Positions 50,216-61,725 of a stretch of DNA of 64,000 bases are shown one piece after another. Each line of letters begins with the position of its first letter. Within the stretch, counting starts at the first letter, position 1. The notes under the pieces were generated by a model that saw only the letters and a list, made by a program, of their open reading frames with translations, did no database searches and was not told the DNA's origin. The translations under genes were made by a program, and so were the position numbers. Where the stretch lies: assembly GCF_010183535.1 (NCBI RefSeq), contig NC_071329.1, positions 6,820,001 through 6,884,000 of the forward strand, read 5' to 3'. The DNA is from Caenorhabditis remanei (lineage: Eukaryota; Nematoda; Chromadorea; Rhabditida; Rhabditidae).

Positions 50216-52848
50216 ATCAGCATTGTTCAGGAACTATCAGGACAGCAAAAAAACTCAGAACTCAGGAAAAAAGTTAAAAATTTTCAGAACTTTTTCTGGC
50301 ATACTCTTCAAGCCAGAGCGAAATCCGTCACGGTTTCTGTACCGGTTCATAATTGGATTCCATAAATAAACAAGACATTGCATGAGTTGAAACTGTACAA
50401 GAAGAGTGAGGAAGCAATAGAACAAAAGAGCACACGAAGCAAGAAGAAGATGAAGAAGAAAAAGTTTGTTTCGCATAAATAAATGACTTGAGTCTTCTCG
50501 GGACGGTCAGTCAGCTGGTCAGTAACAGGGCGGTGCGCGGAAGAAGAAGAAGAAGGAACTGTATACATTTGCAAATGCAGAAGCTTGGCGTATATCAAAA
50601 CAAATAGAACCTCTCTGCGTAATCTTGAGCCGCAAGTTTGTGCGGGAAAAAGAGGTCGATGGAAAAGGGAAATGCCGTACACATCAGTTGCATACAGTGG
50701 TTTACAACTGAACTTTGTTTTAGGCCTTGGTCAATATAATTATGCTTCGGTGGATTTAGGGGGGAGGAATTTTGGAATTTTTGGAGGAGCAGAGATCAGA
50801 ATGAAATGTTAGGAAGAGATAAGGGATTGGGAAGTTTGATAGAAACATTTATAAGGAATAGAGTTTTAAAAAATTACAGAGAAGAAAACATTTCTGATAA
50901 TTGAACGTTCCGTACTGGACATGAAACTGTATGTTGGCTCATTCAAGCACAGATTTTCATTTTCTTTGACCTTGGTTGACAGCATTTTGATATCTTTCTC
51001 AGTTTCAGAAATATAAAAATTGAAGACTCAAGCCGCAATGGGGGAAAAGAGGAGAACGTTTCAGCTACTTGTCTTCAAAGACAAATATCTCAAAAACTAG
51101 AAGAGCTATCAAAAAGTTGTCAACTACAAAATTGAAGATCTTGATTTGTTTTATTCAATCAATATGAATTTGGAACGGATAAACAATACGTCACGCGGAG
51201 ACAAGCTCTTCGACTCATGAAACCGGCACGATGTTACAACTCAATCGAGCCTTCAAAGAAGCGCAGAGTTACCGTAACCCAAAAACTACATAATAAGATA
51301 AATCAAATTCCAAATCGTTATTCGTTATGTAAGAAATTCTACCAAAAATTTTAAATTTTCGAAAAAATTTTTTACTGGAGGCATTAAGAGTTATGGTCTA
51401 AGACTTTTTCAGCATTATTTGGACCATGGAAACTTTTTTCAGAGAAAACAAGAAAAATATGTAATCGATGTGTCAATCATGCACAAAAACATTGTGCTCT
51501 CCCGGTCGAACACAATGACCAGCGGCACAAAGAAGAGACTGACCACTTAACGGATTACGGTAGACTCAAGTATGAAGGAAGTCGGAAACTCCGGAAAACG
51601 ATTGACAAAAAACACGATGAAAAACGAAGTTATAAAAGGAGGAAGAGTCAAAATAAATTTCATCGAAATTTTATATATGCATGTATAAATATACGGACGG
51701 AGCAGGAAGGTTGAAGAGGTAGCCGGGAAAATCGGAGAAGGTCGTCGGGTGGTGGGTGGTCAGTCAGAAAGAGAGAAGGTCAAAGACAAATATTTGGTGT
51801 CCAGAGAGAGAGAGGCATATGTTGTTGGCTCGAAAGAGAAGGGAGCTGTACTACTAGAACACGGGAACACCTTGGTGGGTATACAAACAAACATACATTG
51901 GGGAGCAGGAAAAGGACAAAAATATGGCAAAACGGAAGAGGAATTCGTTGGAGACGAAAATATTTCCGAGTCTAGAAATGGGATCAGATTGGGTTCAATA
52001 TTTTCAGAATCTCCTTCAAACTATAACCGTCAAATGATGGAAAGCTTCCCAATCATCCAGTTGGTTCTGATCCGGCAGTTCTGTTTGGAACTGGTTCTGG
52101 AAATCACCAACCTTGTCAATTTTACCGATATCGGATGAGCTTGTCTAACTTTGAAAACATGTAAAGGTATCCTAAAAACCTACCAGAACTGTCCTAGACG
52201 TCGTCTTTAGAATTTAAACTTTTTTGTACGAGCGGTTCTGAGGATGCTACAGTTGCAGGTGTAAAATAACTGGATTTGCAGTCTTTTTAATAGTGGGATT
52301 GCCGAATTTTCGAGTCACCCTCACTAAAAGTTTCATAACTTGCTTTATTTCTAACCTATCCAAAATCTGAAACTTGATTCAGAATCCCCATGCCTTCAGC
52401 TTTGTAATGATATAAAATTTGGACATCTGGATACAAAGCCAGACACACAGACTGACACTGAAACGTACTGCGGATTCGATTTGCATGTAGTTTGAAGATG
52501 TCTGTCTCTGTGTACGGATGTTTAGATGTCTCAAATTTTATATTTTCTGAGAGCTGAATTATTGATATTCAAACCAAGTTTGTAGGGAGAAAAGAAGTTT
52601 GAATTCATAGAACTCAAAGCTTCTCAAGGCGGGAGTGCTATTAACATTATTCCGATTCTTGAGATGAGGAAACTTTGAATGTTTCGAAGCTACTATAAAT
52701 TACCTGAATCATTCAACCTTTTCCTACCGTAACCCTCTCTTTTCTTATTACACTATAAATTATGAGTAACTAGGCCTCTTTCGCAAAAAAACTTACGCGT
52801 TTTGTGTTCTCCTCTCGTTTGTAATTATTACAATAGCTTTTGGTACAG

Positions 52849-53566
52849 CACGGTCTCCCAGACTCCGAGTAACTGCAAGGAAACTTTTGATCTACCCCCG
52901 GAAACGAAAAATTTGAGAAATTAGCAGGTCTAGAACAATATTTCATTATTTTTTAGCGTGAAGCTTAAGGTCAGAAATAAGAAAATTTCAGTTTTAGAAT
53001 TATTCTGAGAGGATTATCCACCCATTCAATCCAAAAAATCCTGGTTTCTTATATTTTTTCAGGTCGACATGGCAATTTTTCATTTTGATTTCGGAAAAAT
53101 CTATGGGATTTGTTAATTTCTCAACACTATCCAACGAATGATAACTCAAAATGTGCTCCGGAGATTTGTTCACATTTCTGTAGGACGGTTTTTAAATTTG
53201 CTCATTAGTTTTCGAGAAAATAACAAAAAAAAGAAAAAAATCGGCATTTGATCGATTTCTCGAAAACTAATGAGCAAATTTAAAAACCGTCCTACAGAAA
53301 TGTGAACAAATCTCCGGAGCACGTTTTGAGTTATCATTCGTTGGATAATGTTGAGAAATGAACAAATCCCATAGATTTTTCCGAAATCAAAATGAAAAAT
53401 TGCCTTTTCGACCTGAAAAAATATAAGAAACCAGGATTTTTTGGAGCTTTTAGCTAAAAATCAAAGAAATAAATTAGTAGACCTTCTAATTTCTCAAATT
53501 TTTCGTTTCATGAAGGTAGATCAAAAATTTCCTTGCAGTTCTTTCTCGGAGTCTAGGAGACCGTGT
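52849..53566. mobile_element. Large foldback element
   Basis: Outer arms 52849-52932 and 53478-53566 are inverted (CACGGTCTCCCAGACTCCG against CGGAGTCTAGGAGACCGTG). Inner arms of about 190 bp (about 53031-53220 and 53256-53447) are almost perfect mirror images around a short A-rich centre. The left side has about 65 bp more between outer and inner arms. No ORF. Confidence 0.85.
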
Positions 53567-53892
53567 ACAGATATACATATTTTCATGTTCAGAGCTTCTT
53601 CTATTCCTCTTTATCTTTTTATCAAAACCCATAGGTACAACCACTGACTTGGACAGTACGTTGCAAGCTGATCGTGAGTCGGCATATGAATTGGCTTCCA
53701 AATCGTGGAGATCATTGTATTTACTGATATCATAACTTTTATATCAGTCTTCTGAACTGGAATTGATTCGCTAGCTTACTGTTACTATATTATTGTTGAT
53801 TGATACTTTTCTAAATCTGGTGGATTCTCTTCTTGTCTCATAGATAATAACCATTGGCACGAACCCCTCGTTTGCAAATATCTTCGTTCTTA

Positions 53893-54090
53893 CTGTCGAA
53901 AAAATAAAGTTTCGACAAGGATTTTCAAAAAAAAGATTCGCTTAATTTGGAAAAAAACAACTGGAATTAGAACCGCGCCGCTAAATTAAGCTTGCAGTTT
54001 AAGCTCCGCCCACAACTTCATGCGCTTGCGTGTTCCAGCCCGCAAATTTTTTTTTTGAAAATCTTTGTCGAAACTTTATTTTTTCGACAG
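53893..54090. mobile_element. TA-flanked MITE
   Basis: 198 bp with terminal inverted repeats of about 40 bp, starting CTGTCGAAAAAATAAAGTTT, and a TA on each side. The structure fits a Tc1/mariner-type MITE. The interior includes GC-richer sequence. Confidence 0.85.
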
Positions 54091-54576
54091 TACTCTGAAA
54101 TATTCTTTTAACCAAATCTTTTAACAATTATATTATTCTGACCGTTATGCTTCTTATTTATTTTGTCAATATGACATTTTGAGCAGCTTTAAATTAATTT
54201 TTTTCAAAACAATTTGCGATCCATTTCCCCCATCCATTCCAAAAGTATATGGAAATACTTGGCAGTTTCCAGAAGTAGGTAACCCGTTTTGGTTCTTTTT
54301 TGATCACTTGAACCCCGAAGCGTTTCCCCCCTGAAAACACCAGTCTCTCACAAATGTTGTTATGACCCAAAAACCTTTTCTAATTTTGCATGGTGCCAGG
54401 TGGTTCCAGTACGGCATCCTATCCTAATTAGAGGATTGAGTCACTAAATCCGTTTCCTCTCAGTTAGATAGAGGTACGTATATTGGCCAGGTCATCCATC
54501 TGTTCCTGGTTGCCTAGAGCACTAATCTCTATTTCTCATTCAAGTCTAGGAAAAGATACCGGTTATTTTCTACAAA

Positions 54577-54823
54577 TACCGTAAACCCTGTAATAGAGAC
54601 GCACTTAGCGATGTCCGTTCGCAGCGATATATCTCGGATCCCAATGGAATTATCAAAAAGCTACAAACTGATAAAATATAGCCTAATCTTCATAGAATAT
54701 TTCTTCAGTTGAAAGAATTTTCATATCTTTGATTCGCTAGCTTACTGTTACTACGGCTGTCGCCGAGATAGGATGCTCTAAACTATTGCTAGCGGGCGTG
54801 CCTCTATTACAGGTTTTACAGTA
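54577..54823. mobile_element. MITE with CTGTAATAGAG ends
   Basis: Left end TACCGTAAACCCTGTAATAG and right end CTATTACAGGTTTTACAGTA are inverted with few mismatches; the interior is non-coding. Confidence 0.75.
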
Positions 54824-55120
54824 ATATGTACCTGTTATTTTCTATAGATACTATTATTCTCCTTTCTTTTCGTTTGTATCTTCCCCCGTAAATCGTGAGA
54901 AACTTTCCCTACTTTTCCAGTACGATTCATGAAAATCATTCTTCCTCTATATATTTATTGCAATCGCGGCAAGCACCACCATCTTCTCGTTTCCTTCCTT
55001 TCTCTTGTGCTCTCTTATCTTTTGAAAGTCACGTATTGTTGTATAGAAATACAAATTCGGCACGTATGCACGGCATCTTTATACAATAGAATAGAGTGGT
55101 CCATCACGTAATCCTCTTCT

Positions 55121-55143
55121 TCTCTCTCTCTCTCTCTCTCTCT
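55121..55143 (+). repeat. (CT)n microsatellite
   Basis: Uninterrupted CT dinucleotide run. Confidence 0.9.
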
Positions 55144-55678
55144 GCCGAAGATCGATAAAATCTACGAGTACTGAGGACCATTCCTTTGTGCATGTAATAA
55201 AGGGTACTTCCTTTACGTAACAGTCTCTTTGTTCTCTTTTTGTCTTATTTTCCTGTCTAACGACTCAACATGTATATCCAGTAAAACCTGAAATACACCA
55301 TCCTCGGAAAGTCGTATTGAATCTAACAACTTGTTAATTTAACATGAGAAACCAATCAAGTGTGAGCAAGTTCATGATAAGGTGGAAAGTTCTCAAAAAG
55401 TAATCAGAACCCACTTCTAGCCATCCAATCAAGCAACCAATTACTACTTTTGCAACCAATAACTACTTTTCTTACACATCTAACCAATTTAACGCTTTCC
55501 TCTCACTGACCACATTATCTATCTATCTCCTGTTATATGCAAATACCGCCCTTTCGAAGAACACCTTATGTCACGTACACCTAGGGTACCCCTTCTCTTT
55601 AGTTCGTCCCCTTGATAACCATTTTCTCTTCTTCTTCCAATGCATTCGAACCTAGCAACACTCTCTTTACCCATTTTT

Positions 55679-55682
<4 letters not shown>

Positions 55683-55723
<41 letters not shown>
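55683..55723 (+). repeat. (CT)n microsatellite
   Basis: About 20 CT units upstream of the JmjC gene. Confidence 0.9.
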
Positions 55724-55724
<1 letters not shown>

Positions 55725-56435
55725 TGCTTCCCACTCCAATTTTTCTAATTTCCTTAGCAGCCAAAAGATTACACTTTGTAGTTTTCATATATGAGACAAT
55801 CTTTTGGACTTTTTGACCTGAGTCACTCGATACTCCTGAAGACGTTTTACTCTAGATTCGTAAACGTCTTGAGCAAACATTCGAGAGGCACACGTAGACT
55901 CATCGAAATCAATCGCTCGTCTCCTTCTTTTTTCCTTTTTTATTTCCTTGATTATAATTCGCTTTCATTTACCCATTTATACACTGTTTTCATTCGACAA
56001 GACCATCTTTTTTCTATAATGAAAGCGTGGCACCGTGCCAGGCCGTATTTTCCAGCGAGGGACTAAGAGAGACAGAGAGAAAAAGAGATAAAGAGAGAGA
56101 AAGAAAATAGGAAGAGAGAGAGAGAGTGAGAAAAAAATAAAAGAAATAGTGTAGCGAACGAAGAGAGTCGCGTGTTTTCTCCTTCTCGATACGCTTCCTC
56201 GGCGATAGTGGAGGTCCATTGCTGACCACTACTATAACTAATACCCCTGGCGCTCTATTGAGAACTACACGTATTCTTTATTTTGGAACGTATTTGAATT
56301 GTACATCGGTCTTCTTCAATAAGTTCCTTTGATGAACATCTCAAATCCTTTTTCTTATTGATATACTTTTTCGCGAAAAAAATGGGAAAGATCCGTCTGT
56401 AAATCACTGATTACAGATTTCTGAATTCTCAAGCG

Positions 56436-59400
56436 ATGAATCCAAGTCCCCCGTTAACCGGAGGCGAGACAGCTGAACCACCAGGAGAAATGGCAACTGG
56501 TTCTGTCCAGCCAATGGAAATCGACGCACCGTCTAATGGACAACTAGTATCATCTTCTGAAGGATCTGGTGAGTTTTCTGAAAAATAAACAGTCTTGAAT
56601 TCATCAAATTTCAGAAGATCTCCCGAATGGATCTGTACCAGTGGCCACTAAGGAAGCGGTCACGTCTTCTGAAGATGTGACGACCAATGACTCTGAGATC
56701 GTTGTTGTTGATGGTGCCACGTCATCTGAAAGTTCTGGTGAGCTTTTCATACCTGTATTCAAAGATAACTACTGGAAGAATGAAAATCGCAGAATTATTA
56801 TTTTCTCAAAAATATGAAAGCATTTTCAGAAGATTCGAAGAAGTCAAATGGATCCGGAGTTGTGGCTATCGATGATTTGAAGAAGGATGAGAGCCCAATG
56901 CCTTCTGAAAATGCGATGACGAATGGATCTGATCGTGTATCTGTTGGTGAGTTTGAAATGCACTTCCTACGGATAATAATTTCGAAAAATTCCAAAGATT
57001 TTTATGTTTTCTCGCAAAGAAATTAAGAAAATACACCTAAATATTTCAGAAGAGTCTACTGGTGGATCTGATGTGATGGTATCTAATGGAGAGAAGACGG
57101 ATGAACAGACCAAGTCTAATGGACATTCGGCGACTAGTTCTGAGCGTGTTTCAGTTGATCAAGAGACGCATTCTGAAACTTCTGGTGAGTTTCTTTTCCA
57201 CTTTCAATCAAGATTAAGTTCTGAAAATTGAAGAAATTGATACTATTTCTGTCAGAATAGTCTCAGTTTTTCACATAACTTCTAAAATTATCTGTAGACA
57301 ATTCAAAACTTTTTAGAGCAATCTTCCGACGACTCAGATCTATTTATTGTCTGCGAAGAGAAGAATGAACAGAAGAAGGAGCAGCCGACGACGACATCAT
57401 CAGCAAGTTCTCGTGAGTATTATTGGCTGAAAGCAGAAATTCACGGAAAATGAGCAAACTTGAATTATAAAATATTTCAGAATTGTCGCCTAATGAATAT
57501 TTGAGGGCTTTGGTTTCCAACGTAGAAGAGAAAAAGGAGGAGGAACCAGCTACATCTGTCGAAGAGTCTCGTGAATCTTCCAATGGAGATAAAGTGATGG
57601 AGACCGATGAAAAGAAGATGGAGTCGGCGACGTCTTCTAGTGAGAAACAAATTCCAGAAGTATCGATGACAAATGAATCTGAACACGTGGCTTCTACTGG
57701 AGAGAAAAAAGAAGAAGAGCCGCCAACGTCGTCTAGAATCTTGAATCGTGGTGAGATTTTTAATATCGGTAGACTCGAAACAGATATTCAACACTCCTGG
57801 AAAAATAAAAAAGTTTCCTTATCAATCAACGAAATTTCAGGAGAAGAACTGGATCGACAACTGGCTCGTAGAGGAAAACCAGGAAGACCGAGGAAAGTTC
57901 ATGCTCCGCCTTGTGAAGTTTCTGGTGAGTTTTCAACTCTCTGGATAGACTCAAATCAACAGTTTTCAGCTGAATTGTCTGGAGGACCTGTTCAAAACCT
58001 GCGGAATAAGAGAGGACGTCCCTCGATGTCTACAGGATCTGGTGAGCATCTTTGTCTTTTAAAAGACTTTCAAAATCATTCAAAATCACTTTTAAAACCT
58101 GTTATTTTCCAGATGAATCATCGAACTCTGTTTCGTCCACTTCCGACGAATCTTTTGATGAAGGAAAATCTCCGAAGCCGAAAAAGTTGAAATTGGACGG
58201 CACAGAAGATATGCGGTCACATAACAGAAAGAAGGCTCCCGATAATCGTGTTCCAATCCTTAAAATGAAACCATGGGATGTCCATCCGTATTCCCGTGAA
58301 TGGATGGCAGCATCTTGTCTGCTCTCCGCTCATGAGGAGCTTCAGTTACCAATGTCTGAAGAAGCCGCGAAGAAGATTGAGAAATGGACAGGACCAGTGA
58401 AGGTGAGTTATACATACAAGACACCTTGAAAAACTATCAAAGACTCTTCTTATTGTTTCTTTATGTTCCAGGAGAGACATTGCTACTCCTACGAATTTCC
58501 ACTTGACGAGATGCTGCCAATGCCTGATGAGTTTCGTGGATTGGAAAAGAAAATGGCTGAGATGGTTCAGGCTGACGCGATTCCAATGCCCAATTCAGCC
58601 ACCACAAGACCAAACGACCAACCTGCTCCATCTGACTCGACACCAACCAGAAAATCTGGTACTCCGGCTACTAAAAAATCAGCCTCCAATCCACGCAAAA
58701 AGGAAATTCACATCCCAAAGTCCATCCACTTCACTGGTTCCCCATATCTCGATTCATTGAATTCGACCAGTGATGAGATCATCGAGAAAGCAAAACTATA
58801 TCAGAAAACTGGTATCAATCATGTGTATGCTGATATTGACAATGAAAAAAATATGTTCCTATTCGATGAAAAAAGTGACTTGGTGGATAAGGAACTGAAG
58901 GTCTTCGCAAAATACGGACATGAAGACAATCTCGAGTCAAGAGGATACTTGCCAGTGGCCACGTATACTGTCGAAACAGGATCAGATGAGGAAATGGCGA
59001 AGGTTGAAAAGATCATCAATGGCACTAGCATGTGCTTGATCAAGAACATCGGCAACGTCATTGGTCTCGATGCCGATCAGTTCTCGGTGGAGAAGTTCAA
59101 GGAGATTGCCAAGGATTACGATTTGACAGTGCTCCGGATGATTCCGCAACCAACTTCATCAAATTTCCCTACACATGGAAAAAGCATTAAGAAAGAGCAA
59201 CTGTCATCAAAATGGAGAAGTAACCACTACAAGCATAAAGTAGCTTTCAAGGAGTTTGCCAAATATATCACTAATCTTCGCAAACAGTCGACTAATGGTG
59301 AGTTGTTTACGGTAGAGTCACATTGAATATAATTGTTTCTTGTTTTCAGTTTATCTCGCGATCATCGAGCATCCCGAACACACAGATGACATCATGAAAC

Positions 59401-60801
59401 AATTTGCAACATTCATACAGACGGAGTTGACGATGGAAAATCACGGATGCATAACCCATTCCCAAGCTACCCTGATCGCCTTCGGAACTAATATGGACCT
59501 TGATGACTATAAAAAATTCCCGGTCCAAGCAGAGGTTGGTTTGGAGAATTTTCAGTTTGAAAATTTCGGAAATTCGGGGTTCTCACTTTCCGGATTTTAA
59601 GTCATGGACTATAGGATTCTTGAGAATCCGAGTTCTGAAAGTTTCTATTTCGATTCCCTGGATTCTCCAAAAAATCATATTACTCAAGCAATTTGTATTT
59701 CAGAACGTAGCCAAGTTCCCGCACTTCCTGGCACCAGATGGAACCCGGACTCTTCTCGGTTACACCAAAGAGTCAATTCCAGGACTGAACAAGCCACAAC
59801 TCTATCTGAAGGTACCAGGAGTCAGAACTGGTGCTCACTTGGAGAACAGTGGTCTCGGCTCCGTCAATCATAGCCTTGGGCCATCCACCTCTTGTTGGTA
59901 TGGGGTACCTTTGGAGTTCGTTGGACAACTCCAAAAGATGGCCAAATGCAAGCTTGGGATGAACTTGGAACGAGGCCAAATCTACAAGCAAGAGTTTTGG
60001 CCATTTGAAGGCGATCTCCTTCAAGCGAAAATTCCAGTCCAAAAGTTCCTTCAAAGGAAAGGAGACATGGTCTTTGTCGGGCCTGGAACATTCCACTGGG
60101 TTCAAGCCAATGGATTTGCCCACAATATCTCCTGGAATGTTGGGCAACCAACGTTCATCCAATTGGCCGTCGCAGGCATCATGCATGATAACTATGTGGC
60201 CAACAAGGACACGTCTATCATGCCAATCGAGACGATCCTCTGGGAAATGATTCGGGAGAAAGCGCCGATGGATCTAAAGATGAAAAAGTTGGTGAAGGCG
60301 ATGCTCATGAGGTGAGTTTTATTTGAAATATTTCAATACCTATCCCAATCATTTTTCAGAAGCCTCACCAAAGCTCAAATGGAGCTAGACTTCCTTGATG
60401 CACATGGCCTGCAAGTGGAAGATGCGGCCACCAATCCATATGTGCATACAGTTGAAAGATGCTGGAAGTGCAGAGAGTGCCTCAACAACTTCGTTGGTTT
60501 CGGAGATGCGAAGGTCCCAACCCCAGATACAAATACGTTCGAAATTATCAATCATCCACATTGCTTCCAGTGTCTTCCAAAGTGAGTTTCCAACGTTTTT
60601 CAAATAAAAAGTGATGAATTATGGGTTGAGAGTTAGACTAATTTTTTTTTCTTTTTTTTCTCAAATATTCACATTTCGATTTTCAGTTCACGATTCAAGC
60701 TGCAGTACTTCACCTTCTACCAACATTCTTCAATGGAAGAGCTGAAAGAGCTTCACGATAGAGTTCTTCGGGAAATCAAAGCTGAAGAAACCATGCAGTG
60801 A
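56436..60801 (+). CDS. JmjC histone demethylase, UTX/JMJD3-like
   Basis: Predicted Fe(II)/2-oxoglutarate H3K27 demethylase acting in the nucleus. Fourteen exons: 56436-56568, 56615-56737, 56830-56946, 57050-57184, 57317-57412, 57481-57750, 57841-57924, 57970-58041, 58113-58402, 58472-59297, 59350-59534, 59704-60311, 60360-60581 and 60687-60801; 1,091 residues. The first ~340 residues are S/E/N-rich and low complexity, then AT-hook-like GKPGRPRK and NKRGRPS. The JmjC core PQLYLKVPGVRTGAHLENSG places iron ligands at about H822, E824 and H908 (FHWVQANGFAHN); all three are present. The UTX-type C-terminal zinc domain has CWKCREC and HCFQC. There are no TPR repeats, so it is closer to the jmjd-3 group than to utx-1. 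Confidence 0.9.
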
Positions 60802-61725
60802 AGAATATTTGAATCCATCTGCCATCTCATTTTTAATTGTTCTTTTTTTCCATCCCACCCACCAAATCTTCACTGAATCTCTTCATCCCATTGAATCCAA
60901 AATCCAAAGTATGATGATCTCCTGAATAGACCACCGAACCATTTCCCATCCCCCATCAATCTCATATCCTTTTATTAATTTTCAATTTCATTTCCATCGA
61001 TCTTTCTCCCCAAAACTTACTGCCGAAACTATTCTTAATTTTTATGTTTTCTTAAGAAATTTTTAATAAAAACGTTTTGGATCGAAGTTTTTGCGTTCTT
61101 CCATTTATCAAAAAACGAAATTGAGACATCTGGATAAACCAACAGATCAACAGTACATATGCAGTGAAGAAAATTTCAAATGATTTTCAGCAAGTTGGAT
61201 CTGAAGAGAATCTCATTTAGGATGCGAGACTGAACTGTTCTTTCCAAGATCAATGAAGTCAGCGTGGTTGTACACCACGATTTGGATAGCATCAGCCTCC
61301 CTTCTCCCTTTGAAACAAAAACGTGATCTCCCGAACCGAAAACCACGTCCAATCCTCTCCACGCTTTCGATCTCTTCCCAAACATACTGGCAAAACCATT
61401 CTAGAATTTCTTGTAAATTACTCTGAAAACTGTGATTTTGGATTAAATGATTCCTTTCTTCCACATTCCAGAAACCCAGAATTCAACAAAATTTAGTAAC
61501 AATCAGTTTACTTAGTTACTTTCAGATACTTTTGAGTTAAAAAATGATTACAAGAAAAGAAGCATAATAACAGACAGATAAATAAATCAAATAATACAGA
61601 AAAAGATCAATTAGATCTGGTGAGAATCTCAGTTAAAAGACATCCAAATGCATAGGAAAACAGGGAGAAAGATAGACTGGATAGTGTTTGGGGAAATGGA
61701 AAAATGAGGGGGCTTCCGAAGGAGA
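60802..61725. other. Convergent intergenic region
   Basis: JmjC 3' region (AATAAA near 61065), the unrecognised exon-like segment on the minus strand, then the 3' side of the Argonaute gene. Confidence 0.5.
61213..61427 (-). pseudogene. Unrecognised exon-like segment
   Basis: After a TTTTCAG acceptor the minus strand reads about 70 residues (SNLQEILEWFCQYVWEEIE, then RGFRFGRSRFCFKGRR) to a stop at 61213. The composition is protein-like, but no start or upstream exon was found. It may be a gene remnant. Confidence 0.35.

Larger units (their letters stand above)
49383..56435. other. Gene-poor region between BRICHOS and JmjC genes
   Basis: 7 kb with no supported gene. It contains a diverged MITE copy (about 49905-50215), the foldback at 52849-53566, TA-flanked MITEs at 53893-54090 and 54577-54823, CT microsatellites at 55121-55143 and 55683-55723, and a GA-rich tract at 56066-56140. 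Open frames such as 51749-52138 look spurious. Confidence 0.6.

Noticed and set aside
51749..52138. 129-codon open frame upstream of the foldback element
   Set aside because: No recognisable motif, a purine-rich origin and no supporting signals.
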